Part shown: positions 17,628 through 26,281 of the stretch, in pieces
Layout: every line of letters starts with the position of its first letter
Numbering within the stretch: position 1 is the first letter of the stretch
Made by a program: the position numbers and the translations under genes
The notes under the pieces: generated by a model
What the model was told of the DNA's origin: nothing
Database searches by the model: none
The model's input: only the letters and a program-made list of their open reading frames with translations
Assembly: GCA_003241965.1 (NCBI GenBank)
Contig: QBMB01000001.1
Coordinates: 24,498 to 88,497 of the forward strand
Reading direction: 5' to 3'
DNA from: Burkholderiales bacterium
Lineage (GTDB): Bacteria; Pseudomonadota; Gammaproteobacteria; Burkholderiales; Burkholderiaceae_C
Length of the DNA stretch: 64,000 nt

Positions 17628-18377
17628 CTAGCGCTGCCCAAGTGCTTGCGAGAGTTTCCGTGCTTCTTCCTTGAGGAGCGTAACAAATACGCTGACACGC
17701 GCTTGGTCCACGCGCACACCAGGACCGAAAACGGCCAAAGACCCCATGACTTTGTCGTTCCCCAGAAAAAACGGCACAGCAACCGCCACCGCGCCCTGGA
17801 TCAATTCGTCCCGGCTTATCGCATACCCCTGTTCCCGGATCTGCTGCAGCCTGTCGAGATAGGCCAATACATTGACGGTTTCTCTGCTCTTGTTCAGATA
17901 GCTTTCGGGTGTGGGAACATGGGCAAGGATGGCACGCCCGCTAGCGCCCAACGTCACGTCTTCCCGATAGCCCAAGCCGCGTTTGAAACTGAGCGGCTGT
18001 GCGCTGGGCAATTCGGCCACACAGATTCGACTGTTGCCCTGGTGAACAAGCAAGGCAACAGTCTCGCCCGTCTGGTCCCACAAGCGGCGCAGCATCGGTT
18101 GCGCCAGGGTCGCTATGTCAAGACTGGAGCTCCACACGTGTGCAAGGTGCGCCACCGAGGGACCTAATTCGAAGCGCTGAGGATCACCGGACGACACGAT
18201 GAACCCGCTGTGTTCCAGCGTGCGCAACAGCCTGTACAGGGTTGGACGGCTCAGGTCCACCCGCTTGAGCAGCTCACCCGCTGTCAGTTGGTGGTCGGTT
18301 GCCGTGAACGCCATGAGGATTTCCAGCGCTCTGTCCACGGCCCGGACACTCTCGCCCGGTTTTTCAGTTGGTCCCAT
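17628..18377 (-). CDS. IclR-family transcriptional regulator
   Basis: About 249 residues from the ATG at 18377; a TTG four codons upstream is an alternative with a better-spaced GAAG. The N-terminal winged helix contains AVDRALEILMAF and LSRPTLYRLLRTLEHSGFI; the C-terminal effector domain contains GASGRAILAHV and the late AVAVPFF. IclR proteins sense small aromatic or other carboxylic acids. The gene is transcribed away from the Rieske oxygenase at 18530, and a 19-base palindrome in the shared intergenic region is a candidate operator. It probably controls the oxygenase unit and perhaps the importer. Confidence 0.9.
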   Translation of the reverse strand: MGPTEKPGESVRAVDRALEILMAFTATDHQLTAGELLKRVDLSRPTLYRLLRTLEHSGFIVSSGDPQRFELGPSVAHLAHVWSSSLDIATLAQPMLRRLWDQTGETVALLVHQGNSRICVAELPSAQPLSFKRGLGYREDVTLGASGRAILAHVPTPESYLNKSRETVNVLAYLDRLQQIREQGYAISRDELIQGAVAVAVPFFLGNDKVMGSLAVFGPGVRVDQARVSVFVTLLKEEARKLSQALGQR

Positions 18378-18419
18378 AACTCCACCCAAGGTTGCACTTC
18401 TATCATGGTACCCGCCAAC

Positions 18420-18438
18420 CAGTCCACTTGATGGACTG
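18420..18438. promoter_or_regulatory. Candidate IclR operator palindrome
   Basis: CAGTCCA-cttga-TGGACTG is a perfect inverted repeat with 7-base arms and a 5-base spacer. The half-site TGGAC recurs at 18478-18482 (TGGACT, overlapping the end of the -10 element) and 18498-18502 (TGGACA). It lies 12 bases upstream of the -35 element of the oxygenase promoter and 42 bases from the IclR start, as expected for a regulator that controls both itself and its divergent target. That the adjacent IclR protein binds here is inference. Confidence 0.6.
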
Positions 18439-18450
18439 ACTATTCAAAAC

Positions 18451-18478
18451 TTGACAGAGCTCAATCGGTCCGTAAAAT
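18451..18478 (+). promoter_or_regulatory. Sigma-70-type promoter for the Rieske oxygenase unit
   Basis: A perfect -35 TTGACA at 18451-18456 and a near-consensus -10 TAAAAT at 18473-18478 are separated by 16 bases. The predicted transcript would start near 18485, giving a leader of about 45 bases before the ATG at 18530. TGGACT half-sites lie next to and downstream of the -10, so repression or activation by the divergent IclR regulator is plausible. Confidence 0.65.
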
Positions 18479-18529
18479 GGACTGTAATGTCATGCAGTGG
18501 ACATGCCGATCAATTTTGGAGACCTGTCT

Positions 18530-19804
18530 ATGAACAAGGAAATGTCTGAAGCGCTCACCCGCGTCGGTCCCGGCACGCGCATGGGCAACCTGATGCGCCG
18601 CTACTGGGTGCCGGCACTGGCATCGAGCGAAATCCCCGAAGCCGACGGGCCGCAGGTGCGCGTGCAACTGCTGGGCGAGAAGCTGCTCGCCTTTCGCAAT
18701 AGCGATGGCAAGGCTTGCCTGATCGGCGAATTCTGCTCGCACCGAGGCGTGTCGCTGTACTTCGGCCGCAACGAGCACAACGGCATCCGCTGCGCCTACC
18801 ACGGCGTGAAGTTCGACGGCATGGGGCAATGTGTGGACGTGCCGTCCGCGCCTCAGGCTTGCGCGCGCATGCACATAAAGGGCTACCCTTGCGTGGAGCG
18901 CGGTGGCATCGTGTGGACCTACATGGGCCCGGCCGATCAGCAGCCCGCACCGCCCGAGCTGGAGTGGTGCACGCTGCCGCCCGAACATGTGTATGTCTCC
19001 AAGCGCCTGCAGTACAGCAACTGGCTGCAGGCCATGGAAGGCGGCATCGACACCGCACACGTCTCTTACGTGCACCGCTACGAGGTGGATACCGACCCGA
19101 TGCACCAGGGAGTGAAGGCGCTGGACTACATCAAGGCCGACGGCAACGTGAAGTTCGAGATCGAGCAGACGCCCTTCGGCCTGAGTCTGTTCGGCCGCCG
19201 CAACGGCGAACCCGATTCGTATTACTGGCGCATCACGCAGTGGCTGTTCCCCTGGTTCACGCTGATCGCGCCGTTTGGCGAGCATGCGCTGGGCGGGCAT
19301 GTGTGGGTGCCGATCGACGACCATAGCTGCTGGGCTTGGAGCATCAACTGGCAGCCTGCCCATCCCCTCACCGACGAAGAACGCACCGCGATGGAAGAAG
19401 GTAAGGGCATTCATGTCGAATACGAAGCGCCCGGCAGCTTCATCCCCAAGCAAAACCGCGACAACGACTACTGCATGGACCGCGTGGCGCAACGCGAAGA
19501 CCGCTCTTACAGCGGCGTGTTCGGCTTCTCCGCGCAGGACTATTCGCTGCAGGAAAGCATGGGCACGATCCAGAATCACGAGGCCGAAAAGCTACTGCCC
19601 ACTGACAAGGCTATCGTGATGGCGCGCCGCATGTTGCATGAGGCCGCGCTCGGCTTGGCAGATGGCCAGACCCCGCCCGCGCTGGACCCAAGCGCACAGC
19701 ACGTGCGCCCCGCCGGAGTGCTGCTGCCCAAGGAACAGGACCCCGTTGCGTGGGCACGCGAGCAGCTCGCCGACGCGACGAAAAAACCGGTCTTCAGCCT
19801 TTGA
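18530..19804 (+). CDS. Rieske non-heme iron oxygenase, phthalate 4,5-dioxygenase-like
   Basis: A 424-residue oxygenase. Rieske ligands are C69-S-H71 and C88-x2-H91; the catalytic iron site is AMEGGIDTAHVSYVH, with Asp174, His177 and His182 in the expected pattern. The sequence EGGIDTAHV recalls the large subunits of phthalate 4,5-dioxygenase (Pht3/OphA2) and related demethylases, which need only a PDR-type reductase. The ATG at 18530 has GGAG nine bases upstream and is preferred over an earlier in-frame ATG at 18497. It heads a unit with a Bug-type binding protein, an SDR and a reductase. Substrate: an aromatic carboxylate, by inference. Confidence 0.9.
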   Translation: MNKEMSEALTRVGPGTRMGNLMRRYWVPALASSEIPEADGPQVRVQLLGEKLLAFRNSDGKACLIGEFCSHRGVSLYFGRNEHNGIRCAYHGVKFDGMGQCVDVPSAPQACARMHIKGYPCVERGGIVWTYMGPADQQPAPPELEWCTLPPEHVYVSKRLQYSNWLQAMEGGIDTAHVSYVHRYEVDTDPMHQGVKALDYIKADGNVKFEIEQTPFGLSLFGRRNGEPDSYYWRITQWLFPWFTLIAPFGEHALGGHVWVPIDDHSCWAWSINWQPAHPLTDEERTAMEEGKGIHVEYEAPGSFIPKQNRDNDYCMDRVAQREDRSYSGVFGFSAQDYSLQESMGTIQNHEAEKLLPTDKAIVMARRMLHEAALGLADGQTPPALDPSAQHVRPAGVLLPKEQDPVAWAREQLADATKKPVFSL

Positions 19805-19850
19805 GCGACTTCACTTTTCCACCCCACGACAGACAGCACCGGAGACACCT

Positions 19851-20831
19851 ATGAAAACCCACCTGAAACTCGCGGCGGCTGTCGCGCTCGGGGCCTGCGC
19901 GGCCACTGCCGCCTGGGCGCAAGGCGCGTCCGACTGGAAGCCCAGCAAGCCGGTGCGCATCATCGTGCCCATCGTCGGCAGCACCAACGACGTGCTCGCT
20001 CGCCTGATCGGGCCGAAGCTGCAGGAGGCGCTCGGCCAGCCATTTGTGGTCGAGAACAAACCTGGTGCGGGGGGCAACATCGGTGCATACGAGGTGAGCC
20101 GCGCCGCGCCGGACGGCCACACCCTGCTGATCGGCTACAACGGGCCGCTGGCGATCAACGTCACCCTGTTCGACAAGATGCCGTACGACCCTACCAAGGA
20201 TTTCGCGCCCATCACGCTGGCGGTGAAGTCGCCGCAATACCTGGTGGTGAACCCGGCCACCGGCATCACCGATGTGAAGGACTTCATCGCCAAGGCCAGG
20301 GCCAACCCGACCAAGTATGCCTACGGCTCGGTGGCCATGGGCAGCGCCTCGCACCTCACCATGGAAATGATGAAGTCGGGGGCGAACTTCCGCATGACGC
20401 ACATTCCCTACCGCGGCGCCGGGCCAGCCGTGGCCGATCTGATCGCGGGCAACATCCAGGCCGGCTTCTTCGTGCCCGGCAACGTGCAGGGCTTCGTGAA
20501 GGAGGGGCGTCTCAAGCTGCTGGCCTCCACCGGCCCGAAACGTTTTCCGAGTACACCGGACATCCCGACTCTCAGCGAGTCGGGGCTGAAGGACTTCGAG
20601 GCCACCTCGTGGATCGGTCTGCTCGCGCCGGCCGGCACGCCGCCGGCCATCATCAACCGCTACCACGAGGAGATGGTGCGCATTCTCAACTCGCCCGACA
20701 TCCAGAAGCGCCTGCACGAGATGGAGTTCGAAATCGTCGCGAGCTCGCCCAAGCAGTTCAGCGACTGGATCGGCACCGAGATCGTGCGCTGGGGCAAGGT
20801 CATCAAGGACACCGGCGCCAAGGCGGAGTGA
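19851..20831 (+). CDS. Tripartite tricarboxylate transporter substrate-binding protein (Bug/TctC family)
   Basis: A 326-residue exported protein with a Sec signal (MKTHLKLAAAVALGACA to AWAQ) and Bug-family motifs: PVRIIVP, VVENKPGAGGNIG, and SGLKDFEATSWIGLLAPAGTP. The ATG at 19851 follows GGAG; the open frame extending to 19638 overlaps the oxygenase. TctA/TctB membrane subunits are not in the window, which is usual for the many orphan Bug genes of Burkholderiales. It probably binds an aromatic or dicarboxylic acid for the adjacent oxygenase pathway. Confidence 0.92.
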   Translation: MKTHLKLAAAVALGACAATAAWAQGASDWKPSKPVRIIVPIVGSTNDVLARLIGPKLQEALGQPFVVENKPGAGGNIGAYEVSRAAPDGHTLLIGYNGPLAINVTLFDKMPYDPTKDFAPITLAVKSPQYLVVNPATGITDVKDFIAKARANPTKYAYGSVAMGSASHLTMEMMKSGANFRMTHIPYRGAGPAVADLIAGNIQAGFFVPGNVQGFVKEGRLKLLASTGPKRFPSTPDIPTLSESGLKDFEATSWIGLLAPAGTPPAIINRYHEEMVRILNSPDIQKRLHEMEFEIVASSPKQFSDWIGTEIVRWGKVIKDTGAKAE

Positions 20832-20837
20832 GCCGAC

Positions 20838-21617
20838 ATGAGCGCACCCCGACTCGCTGAGAAGACCGCGCTGATCACGGGCGGCGGTGCCGGCATTGGC
20901 GCCGCGGCGGCCACGCTGTTCTGTCGCGAAGGCGCGGCCGTGCTGCTGGTGGATGCCGACGCCCAGGCGCTGGAGCGCACCCGCCAAGCCATCGTGCAGG
21001 CCCTGCCCGGCGCGCGCGTGCTGTGCGTGGCGGCCAACGTGGCCGACGAGGTCGCCGCGCGCGCCGCCGTGCAGCAATGCAACGCGCAGCTCGGTGGCCT
21101 GGACATCCTGGTAAACAACGCCGCCATGCGCAACTACTCGGCCGCCGCCGACGCCACGCCCGCCGAGTGGCAGGCCATGGTGGGCGTGAACCTGGTGGGC
21201 ATGTCCAACTACTGCGCCGCGGCCTTGCCGGCGCTGCGGCAATCGGGCGCGGGCAGCATCGTCAACGTCTCGTCGTGTTACGCGGTCACCGGCCGCAAGG
21301 GCATGGCGCTGTACGACGCGACCAAGGCCGCGCAACTGGCCTACACGCGCAGCCTCGCGTTTGAGGAGTCGTCGCACGGCGTGCGCGCCAACGCGGTGTG
21401 CCCCGGTTCCACGCTGACGGATTTTCACGTCGGCCGCGCGCAGGGCTCGGGCAAGAGCGTCGAGCAGCTCAGGACCGAGCGCAAGGATACTTCGCTGATC
21501 GGGCGCTGGGCCTCGCCGGAAGAGATTGCCTGGCCCATCGTGTGGCTAGCGTCCAGCGAGGCCTCCTTCATCACCGGGACCACGCTGATGGTCGACGGTG
21601 GCTTGCACATCATGTAG
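20838..21617 (+). CDS. Short-chain dehydrogenase/reductase (SDR)
   Basis: A 259-residue classical SDR with TGGGAGIG at 14-21, NNAA at 93-96, Ser146, Y159-x3-K163 and a C-terminal LMVDGGLH. It follows the binding-protein gene by six bases. In a phthalate-dioxygenase-like unit an SDR could oxidise a cis-dihydrodiol or a side-chain alcohol. It is not especially close to the SDRs at 3595 and 9609. Very high GC at third positions contrasts with the following reductase gene. Confidence 0.88.
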   Translation: MSAPRLAEKTALITGGGAGIGAAAATLFCREGAAVLLVDADAQALERTRQAIVQALPGARVLCVAANVADEVAARAAVQQCNAQLGGLDILVNNAAMRNYSAAADATPAEWQAMVGVNLVGMSNYCAAALPALRQSGAGSIVNVSSCYAVTGRKGMALYDATKAAQLAYTRSLAFEESSHGVRANAVCPGSTLTDFHVGRAQGSGKSVEQLRTERKDTSLIGRWASPEEIAWPIVWLASSEASFITGTTLMVDGGLHIM

Positions 21618-21661
21618 CTATTGGGGACATGTTCCCCAAGGTTCTTGTCTAGAACTCCGCA

Positions 21662-22633
21662 ATGTCAACATCCAAGCTTTCTGCACTTGTCTACAACATG
21701 AGGCTTGAAGCCCCCGGCGTTGTTAGTGTCGAATTTAGGCCAGCCACACCAGACACTGTCTTCCCACCTCATGCCGCTGGCTCACATATCGACCTTCATC
21801 TGGGAAACGGCTTGGTTCGCAGCTACTCGCTGATGAACCCGATCACCGATAAGCAACGCTACGTGGTGGGCGTTCTCAAGGATCGTCAGAGCCGTGGGGG
21901 GTCGAAGTATGTCCACGAGAAGGTTCGCGTGGGCGATGTTCTGGACATCTCGGTGCCTCGCAACAATTTTCCGCTGGAAGAACGTGCTCAGCACTCCGTG
22001 CTGGTTGCAGGTGGCATCGGCATCACACCTATGCTGTGCATGCTCAATCGACTGGCTTCGCTGGGTCGATCTGCCGAGCTGCTCTATTTCGCTCGTTCCC
22101 GCCGGGATGCTGCGTTCTTGCAAGTGCTGGAATCGATGGAGTCAGGCCAGCTCAAAGTGCGGTACCACTTCGATGACGAAGTCGGTGCGTCTCCCGACCT
22201 GCCAACACTGCTGGCAGCGTATCCGGCCGATACCCATTTCTATGGCTGCGGCCCCGGCCCCATGCTGGACGCGTTCCAGAAGGCTTGCGACGGTCTGGGA
22301 TACACCCACGTGCATCTGGAACGGTTCGCCGCCGTGGAACCTGTGGGGACGCCGCCCTTCAACGCCAATGGCTGCACCGTAGAACTGCGCCGGAGTCAGA
22401 GGATCATTCAAGTGCCGGCTGGTTCGACCATTCTCGACGCCATGATGGATGCGGGCATCATTCCTAGCTACAGCTGCAAGGAGGGGATCTGCGGTGCCTG
22501 CGAAACCAAAGTTCTGGCTGGCGAGGTGGATCACCGGGACAGCATCCTGACACAGCAAGAGCGAGCAGCCAACAAGTCGATGATGATCTGTGTGTCGGGT
22601 TGTCGTTCCAATTTGTTGGTACTGGATCTCTAA
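21662..22633 (+). CDS. Phthalate dioxygenase reductase/VanB-type oxidoreductase
   Basis: A 323-residue electron-transfer protein in PDR order: flavin-binding barrel with RSYSL (53-57), NAD-binding domain with GGIGITPM (117-124) and YGCGPGPM, then a C-terminal plant-type 2Fe-2S domain with Cys272, 277, 280 and 310 (SCKEGICGAC). Such proteins pass NADH electrons to VanA- and phthalate-dioxygenase-type Rieske oxygenases. It can therefore serve the oxygenase at 18530 and possibly the one at 11915, which has no reductase next to it. Composition is noticeably less GC-rich than in the SDR before it, suggesting separate origin. Confidence 0.94.
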   Translation: MSTSKLSALVYNMRLEAPGVVSVEFRPATPDTVFPPHAAGSHIDLHLGNGLVRSYSLMNPITDKQRYVVGVLKDRQSRGGSKYVHEKVRVGDVLDISVPRNNFPLEERAQHSVLVAGGIGITPMLCMLNRLASLGRSAELLYFARSRRDAAFLQVLESMESGQLKVRYHFDDEVGASPDLPTLLAAYPADTHFYGCGPGPMLDAFQKACDGLGYTHVHLERFAAVEPVGTPPFNANGCTVELRRSQRIIQVPAGSTILDAMMDAGIIPSYSCKEGICGACETKVLAGEVDHRDSILTQQERAANKSMMICVSGCRSNLLVLDL

Positions 22634-22699
22634 GACCGGTGTTGTTTGGATAGGTTGCGCGCTTGGCCGGTTTGAACACACCGCCGAGCAGGTCACGAA

Positions 22700-23165
22700 A
22701 TCGGGTCAACTCCAACTCCAACTCCAACTCCAACTCCAACTCCAACTCCAACTCCAAGGTGCCAGTTGTAGTGGTGATTCCAATGGTCCGACGCAGCAGT
22801 GTGCTCGCTGGAGTTCTGGTAAGCGAAGCCATAGACCCATTCGCTCAGATCCGACTGGATGAAGCGCTCGACCTTGCCGCTGGTTTGGGACCGCCACGAG
22901 CTGGTAATCGGTCACAAATACCCAAATCTTGGCAGGCCTGTGCGAAGTCTCTTAAGCGGAAGGCCGCTCCGTTGTCGATGAGCGGGAGCTAGATGCGCAC
23001 ACCCAGACTGGCGTAGTAGGCGTGGGCGTTGCACGAGAACTGCACCGCGTTGAGCGCCTTCTGGTCGGGGTGGATGTCGATGAACGCGATACGGGCAGGG
23101 TCATCAATGGTCAAAAAAGCATCTTCCAGCCCGCTTCATCAACGCTATCCTTGCATTTGCCCATC
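22700..23165 (-). pseudogene. Decayed IS481-type transposase fragment
   Basis: On the minus strand, out-of-frame blocks of an IS481-like DDE transposase can be read in order: AGWKM, then LTIDDPARIAFIDIHPDQ (about 23060-23114), LIDNGAAFRLRDFAQAC, SGKVERFIQSDLSEW (about 22840-22885), and HWNHHYNWHL just before 22756. There is a frameshift at a T run near 23110, an in-frame TAG at 22989-22991 and another frameshift near 22900. Both gene ends are missing. The region after YNWH, normally RPHS-like, is replaced by a Gly-Val hexanucleotide repeat. The element is dead and sits between regions A and B of the island. Confidence 0.75.
22708..22755 (+). repeat. Tandem hexanucleotide repeat, 8 x AACTCC
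   Basis: Eight perfect head-to-tail copies of AACTCC (48 bases), followed by a partial AA. On the minus strand this reads GGAGTT, encoding Gly-Val repeats within the transposase remnant. Perfect copies imply recent slippage or assembly-sensitive expansion. Confidence 0.95.
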
Positions 23166-23221
23166 CACGGAATTGGGGCCCAACGCGCTGACCAGTCGAG
23201 TCGCGTTTGATGCCGGAAGCC

Positions 23222-24469
23222 TCATTCTGACACCTCCGCATCGGCGAGGAGTGGAACCGCTGCGCCACCAACCAGCAAGGACGCCAGCGCAACTGCATCA
23301 AAGCCGCATTCGCGCAGCACCGATTCGGTGTGCTCCCCCAATCGCGGCGCGGGCGCCAGCTTGCTGACGTCGTAACCCACCCAGCGCGCTGGCGCGCCAA
23401 AGGTACGCATCGCTCCTTCGCTCGGGTGCTCGACCTGACGGAAGAAGCCCACCGCCGCCAAGTGTGGGTCATCCAACAGTGATTCGACGGTGTTCAGAGG
23501 CACCGCCGGCACGTCGATGTCTTCGAACAGCTCCAACCAGTGCGCGGTGCTTTGCACGCATAGCGTCTGGCCCAGAAAGCCGTACACCTCGTCAATGTGG
23601 CGGGTGCGGCTGGCCAAGTCGGCGAAGCGCGGATCGACCCGCAAATCGTCGCGCTCGATGGCATGCAGAAAACGCTGCCAGTGGCCGTCGTTGTATACCA
23701 GCGCGCAGATGTAGCCGTCGCTGGTTTCGTATGGCCGGCGCCCGGGCGACAACAGCCGCACGTAGCCAGCGTCACCACTGGGCGGCTCGAAGGTGCGCCC
23801 ATATAGGTGGTCCGAAAGCACCACGCTGGCCATGGTTTCGAACATCGGCACATCGATGCGGCAGCCGCGTCCGTTGCGCTCGCGCCCGTACAGCGCCATG
23901 GCCACGCTGTGCGCTGCATGCAGGCCGACCATGCGGTCGGCAATCGTCAGCGGCACGTAGCGCGGCTCGCTCGCCCCGCTTTGCTGCTGTAAGGCGGCGA
24001 TGCCGACCGCGCCCTGGATCAGGTCGTCATAGGCCGGGCGGCCGGCGTAGGGACCGTCCTCGCCGTAACCGTACACGCCGCACCAGATGATGCGTGGATT
24101 GATCATCGAGATGCTCTCGTAGTCCAGCCCGAGCCGGGCGATGGAGGCCGGGCGGAGGTTGTGCACGAAGACATCGGCGCCTTCGATCAGGCGCCGCATC
24201 GCAGCCGCGCCCTCCGGCGATTTGAGGTCAAGCGCCACGCTGCGCTTGTTGCGGTTCAGGTGCAGGAACAGCGGACCCATGCCGGGATGGCGTCCGGGGC
24301 CGATCCAGCGTGTCGAGTCGCCCTCAGGGGATTCAATCTTGATCACGTCCGCGCCATGGTCGCCAAAGATCTGGGTGGCGTAGGGCCCCATCAGCACCGC
24401 GCTGAGGTCGATCACCCGCACGCCCTCGAGTGGCCCGGCGGGTGCTGCCTGCTTGTGTTGGCTTGTCAT
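23222..24469 (-). CDS. Type III (CaiB/BaiF) CoA-transferase
   Basis: A 415-residue family III CoA-transferase: N-terminal LEGVRVIDLSAVLMGPYATQ, NRNKRSVALDLKSPEG, and a candidate catalytic Asp178 in TIADRMVGLHA. It would transfer CoA from a donor such as succinyl-CoA to a carboxylic acid. The ATG at 24469 follows AGAGGAGACACAG; a longer open frame to 24571 runs into the regulatory region. It is divergent from an IclR gene and separated from it by a perfect inverted repeat, so it is probably a regulated first step of acid activation. The acid is unknown. Confidence 0.93.
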   Translation of the reverse strand: MTSQHKQAAPAGPLEGVRVIDLSAVLMGPYATQIFGDHGADVIKIESPEGDSTRWIGPGRHPGMGPLFLHLNRNKRSVALDLKSPEGAAAMRRLIEGADVFVHNLRPASIARLGLDYESISMINPRIIWCGVYGYGEDGPYAGRPAYDDLIQGAVGIAALQQQSGASEPRYVPLTIADRMVGLHAAHSVAMALYGRERNGRGCRIDVPMFETMASVVLSDHLYGRTFEPPSGDAGYVRLLSPGRRPYETSDGYICALVYNDGHWQRFLHAIERDDLRVDPRFADLASRTRHIDEVYGFLGQTLCVQSTAHWLELFEDIDVPAVPLNTVESLLDDPHLAAVGFFRQVEHPSEGAMRTFGAPARWVGYDVSKLAPAPRLGEHTESVLRECGFDAVALASLLVGGAAVPLLADAEVSE

Positions 24470-24558
24470 CTGTGTCTCCTCTGATTTCTCGATGCCAGGC
24501 TGCCTCAGCGCCGAGTGCTGAGGAAAAACCGGATTGACGGCCGTCCATCCTAACGATA

Positions 24559-24592
24559 TTCTGATTACCAAACAAATGTTCCCATATCAGAA
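24559..24592. promoter_or_regulatory. Inverted repeat, candidate IclR operator
   Basis: TTCTGAT (24559-24565) and ATCAGAA (24586-24592) form a perfect 7-base inverted repeat with a 20-base AT-richer spacer, centred in the 143-base gap between the divergent CoA-transferase and IclR genes. The position suits control of both promoters. Binding by the IclR protein is inferred. Confidence 0.5.
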
Positions 24593-24612
24593 CACAAGGA
24601 GGCTTCGATTCT

Positions 24613-25488
24613 ATGAACATGCCCACGGCCAGCTTGCGCGAATGCACAGGCATCAATACCCGCGCGGAGGCTTCTCCCATGGCCGTGACCCGCGTGCTGC
24701 GGCTGCTGCGGATACTGGCCGACCGCCCTGCTGGCTTGGCCCTGACCCCGTTGTGCTTGGCGTTGAATGCACCAAAAACCAGCGTACTCTCGCTGTTGCG
24801 CGGCCTCACGGCGCATGGCTACCTGCAGCGCAGCAATGACCTGTATGAACTGGGCCCCGAGGCGTTCTCACTAGGGGCATCTCTGGTGTCGGCCCGCTCG
24901 CTCGACGTTGTGGCCCTGCCCTTCCTGCGGGAGGCAGTGGCGCGATCCGGCGAGACCGCCCTGATCGCCAGAATCGACCGCACCGCAGATCGGCTCGTCT
25001 ACAACCCGATCTTCGAGAGCACCCGGACGATTCGATACGCCGTGCCAGTCGGCACGACACGGCCGCTGTTTGCCTCGTCCGCCGGGCGCGTGCTGCTCGC
25101 GTTCCAGGAAGAGGCATGGCGGCGTGACTACCTGCGCCGGGCCGATCTGCGGGCCATGACCGAGCACTCGGTCACCGACCCGGCGCAACTGGCGCGGATC
25201 ATCGAGGAAGCCCGGGTGAGAGGGGTGGCGGTCACATTCGGAGAAGTGACACCTGACGTTGCCGGCTTTTCGGCCCCGATCTTCGAACCTGACGGGCGCG
25301 TGAACGCAGCGCTGATCATCGCCGCGCCGATCGAGCGCGGTCGCGCCGTCGCCGATGCGCTGCAGCACCTGGTGATGGAACTCGCCGCAAGCATCTCGGG
25401 GGCACTCGGCTACCGTGCGGGACCGGAATCGCGTGAGGTGGCAACGAATCAAGCCAGACCAATGCCCCAGACCCGCCGCTCGCGGTAA
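24613..25488 (+). CDS. IclR-family transcriptional regulator
   Basis: A 291-residue regulator. The winged-helix part is AVTRVLRLLRILAD to TSVLSLLRGLTAHGYL; the effector domain carries SSAGRVLLAF and, late, ITF-like segments around VAVTFGEVTPDVAGFSAPIF. AAGGAGG lies 10 bases upstream of the ATG. It is divergent from a CoA-transferase and followed after 30 bases by a crotonase and a PrpD-type gene, so it probably controls this small pathway. Start alternatives at internal ATGs exist, but the chosen one has the best ribosome-binding site. Confidence 0.9.
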   Translation: MNMPTASLRECTGINTRAEASPMAVTRVLRLLRILADRPAGLALTPLCLALNAPKTSVLSLLRGLTAHGYLQRSNDLYELGPEAFSLGASLVSARSLDVVALPFLREAVARSGETALIARIDRTADRLVYNPIFESTRTIRYAVPVGTTRPLFASSAGRVLLAFQEEAWRRDYLRRADLRAMTEHSVTDPAQLARIIEEARVRGVAVTFGEVTPDVAGFSAPIFEPDGRVNAALIIAAPIERGRAVADALQHLVMELAASISGALGYRAGPESREVATNQARPMPQTRRSR

Positions 25489-25518
25489 CAGGCACAAACT
25501 TCAAAAGGAGACACCCCC

Positions 25519-26280
25519 ATGAACAATGAACTGCTTTACGAAGTGAACGACGGCATTGCCGTCATCACCATCAACCGGCCCGAGCGCCGCAATGCGCTGA
25601 ATCGCGCCGTGCGCGAAGGCTTTTTTGAGGTCTGGCGCCGCTTCGAAGCTGACGGGCAGGCGCAGGTGGCCATCCTCACCGGCGCCGGTGACAATTTCTG
25701 CGCCGGCATGGACCTGGTGGAAGCCGCAGACACTCAACTGCGCATCCCGCCAGCGGGCTTCATCGCCGTGCTCGGCGACAACATCGAGGTCACCAAGCCC
25801 GTCATCGCTGCCGTGCAGGGCTATGCCTATGCAGGCGGTTGGCTGCTCTCGCAGATGTGCGACCTGTGCGTGGCCGACCAAACCGCCAAATTCGCCATCA
25901 CGGAGGCCAAGGTCGGGCGCGGCATGCCGTGGGCCTCGCCGGTCATCCACATGCTGCCGCAGCGCATTCTGATGGAAGTCGCGATGACCGGCGACCCGCT
26001 GACAGCGCAGCGCGCCTACGAACTCGGCTACATCAACCGCCTGATGCCCAAGGGGCAAGCATTGCAAGGGGCCAAAGAGCTGGCGACCCGGCTCATGGCC
26101 AATGCGCCACTGACGGTGCGCGCGGCCAAAGAAATGGTGCGCCTGTCCACCGAGATGGGCCGCACCGCCGCGCTGCGCGCCTCCAACCGAGCGTTTGATG
26201 CCGTCTACCTCAGTGAAGATGCCCTGGAAGGCCCGCAATCTTTCCGGGAAAAGCGCAAACCGGTCTGGAAGGGGCACTGA
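25519..26280 (+). CDS. Enoyl-CoA hydratase/isomerase (crotonase family)
   Basis: A 253-residue crotonase. The first oxyanion-hole region is NFCAGMDLV, the second GYAYAGGWLL, followed by AITEAKVGRGMPW, the region of the usual catalytic acids. It acts on a CoA thioester, probably one formed by the divergent CoA-transferase. AAGGAG precedes the start, and it ends one base before the PrpD-family gene start. Crotonases catalyse hydration, isomerisation, C-C cleavage and more; the reaction here cannot be told from motifs. Confidence 0.9.
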   Translation: MNNELLYEVNDGIAVITINRPERRNALNRAVREGFFEVWRRFEADGQAQVAILTGAGDNFCAGMDLVEAADTQLRIPPAGFIAVLGDNIEVTKPVIAAVQGYAYAGGWLLSQMCDLCVADQTAKFAITEAKVGRGMPWASPVIHMLPQRILMEVAMTGDPLTAQRAYELGYINRLMPKGQALQGAKELATRLMANAPLTVRAAKEMVRLSTEMGRTAALRASNRAFDAVYLSEDALEGPQSFREKRKPVWKGH

Positions 26281-26281
26281 A

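Noticed and set aside
17592-17640. Intrinsic terminator between livF and the convergent IclR gene
   Set aside because: The GCTAGCTAGC self-complementary stretch is short and lacks a GC-rich stem with a T-run.
22708-22757. Short direct repeats as a possible CRISPR array
   Set aside because: Units are six bases with no spacers; it is a simple tandem repeat inside a transposase remnant.
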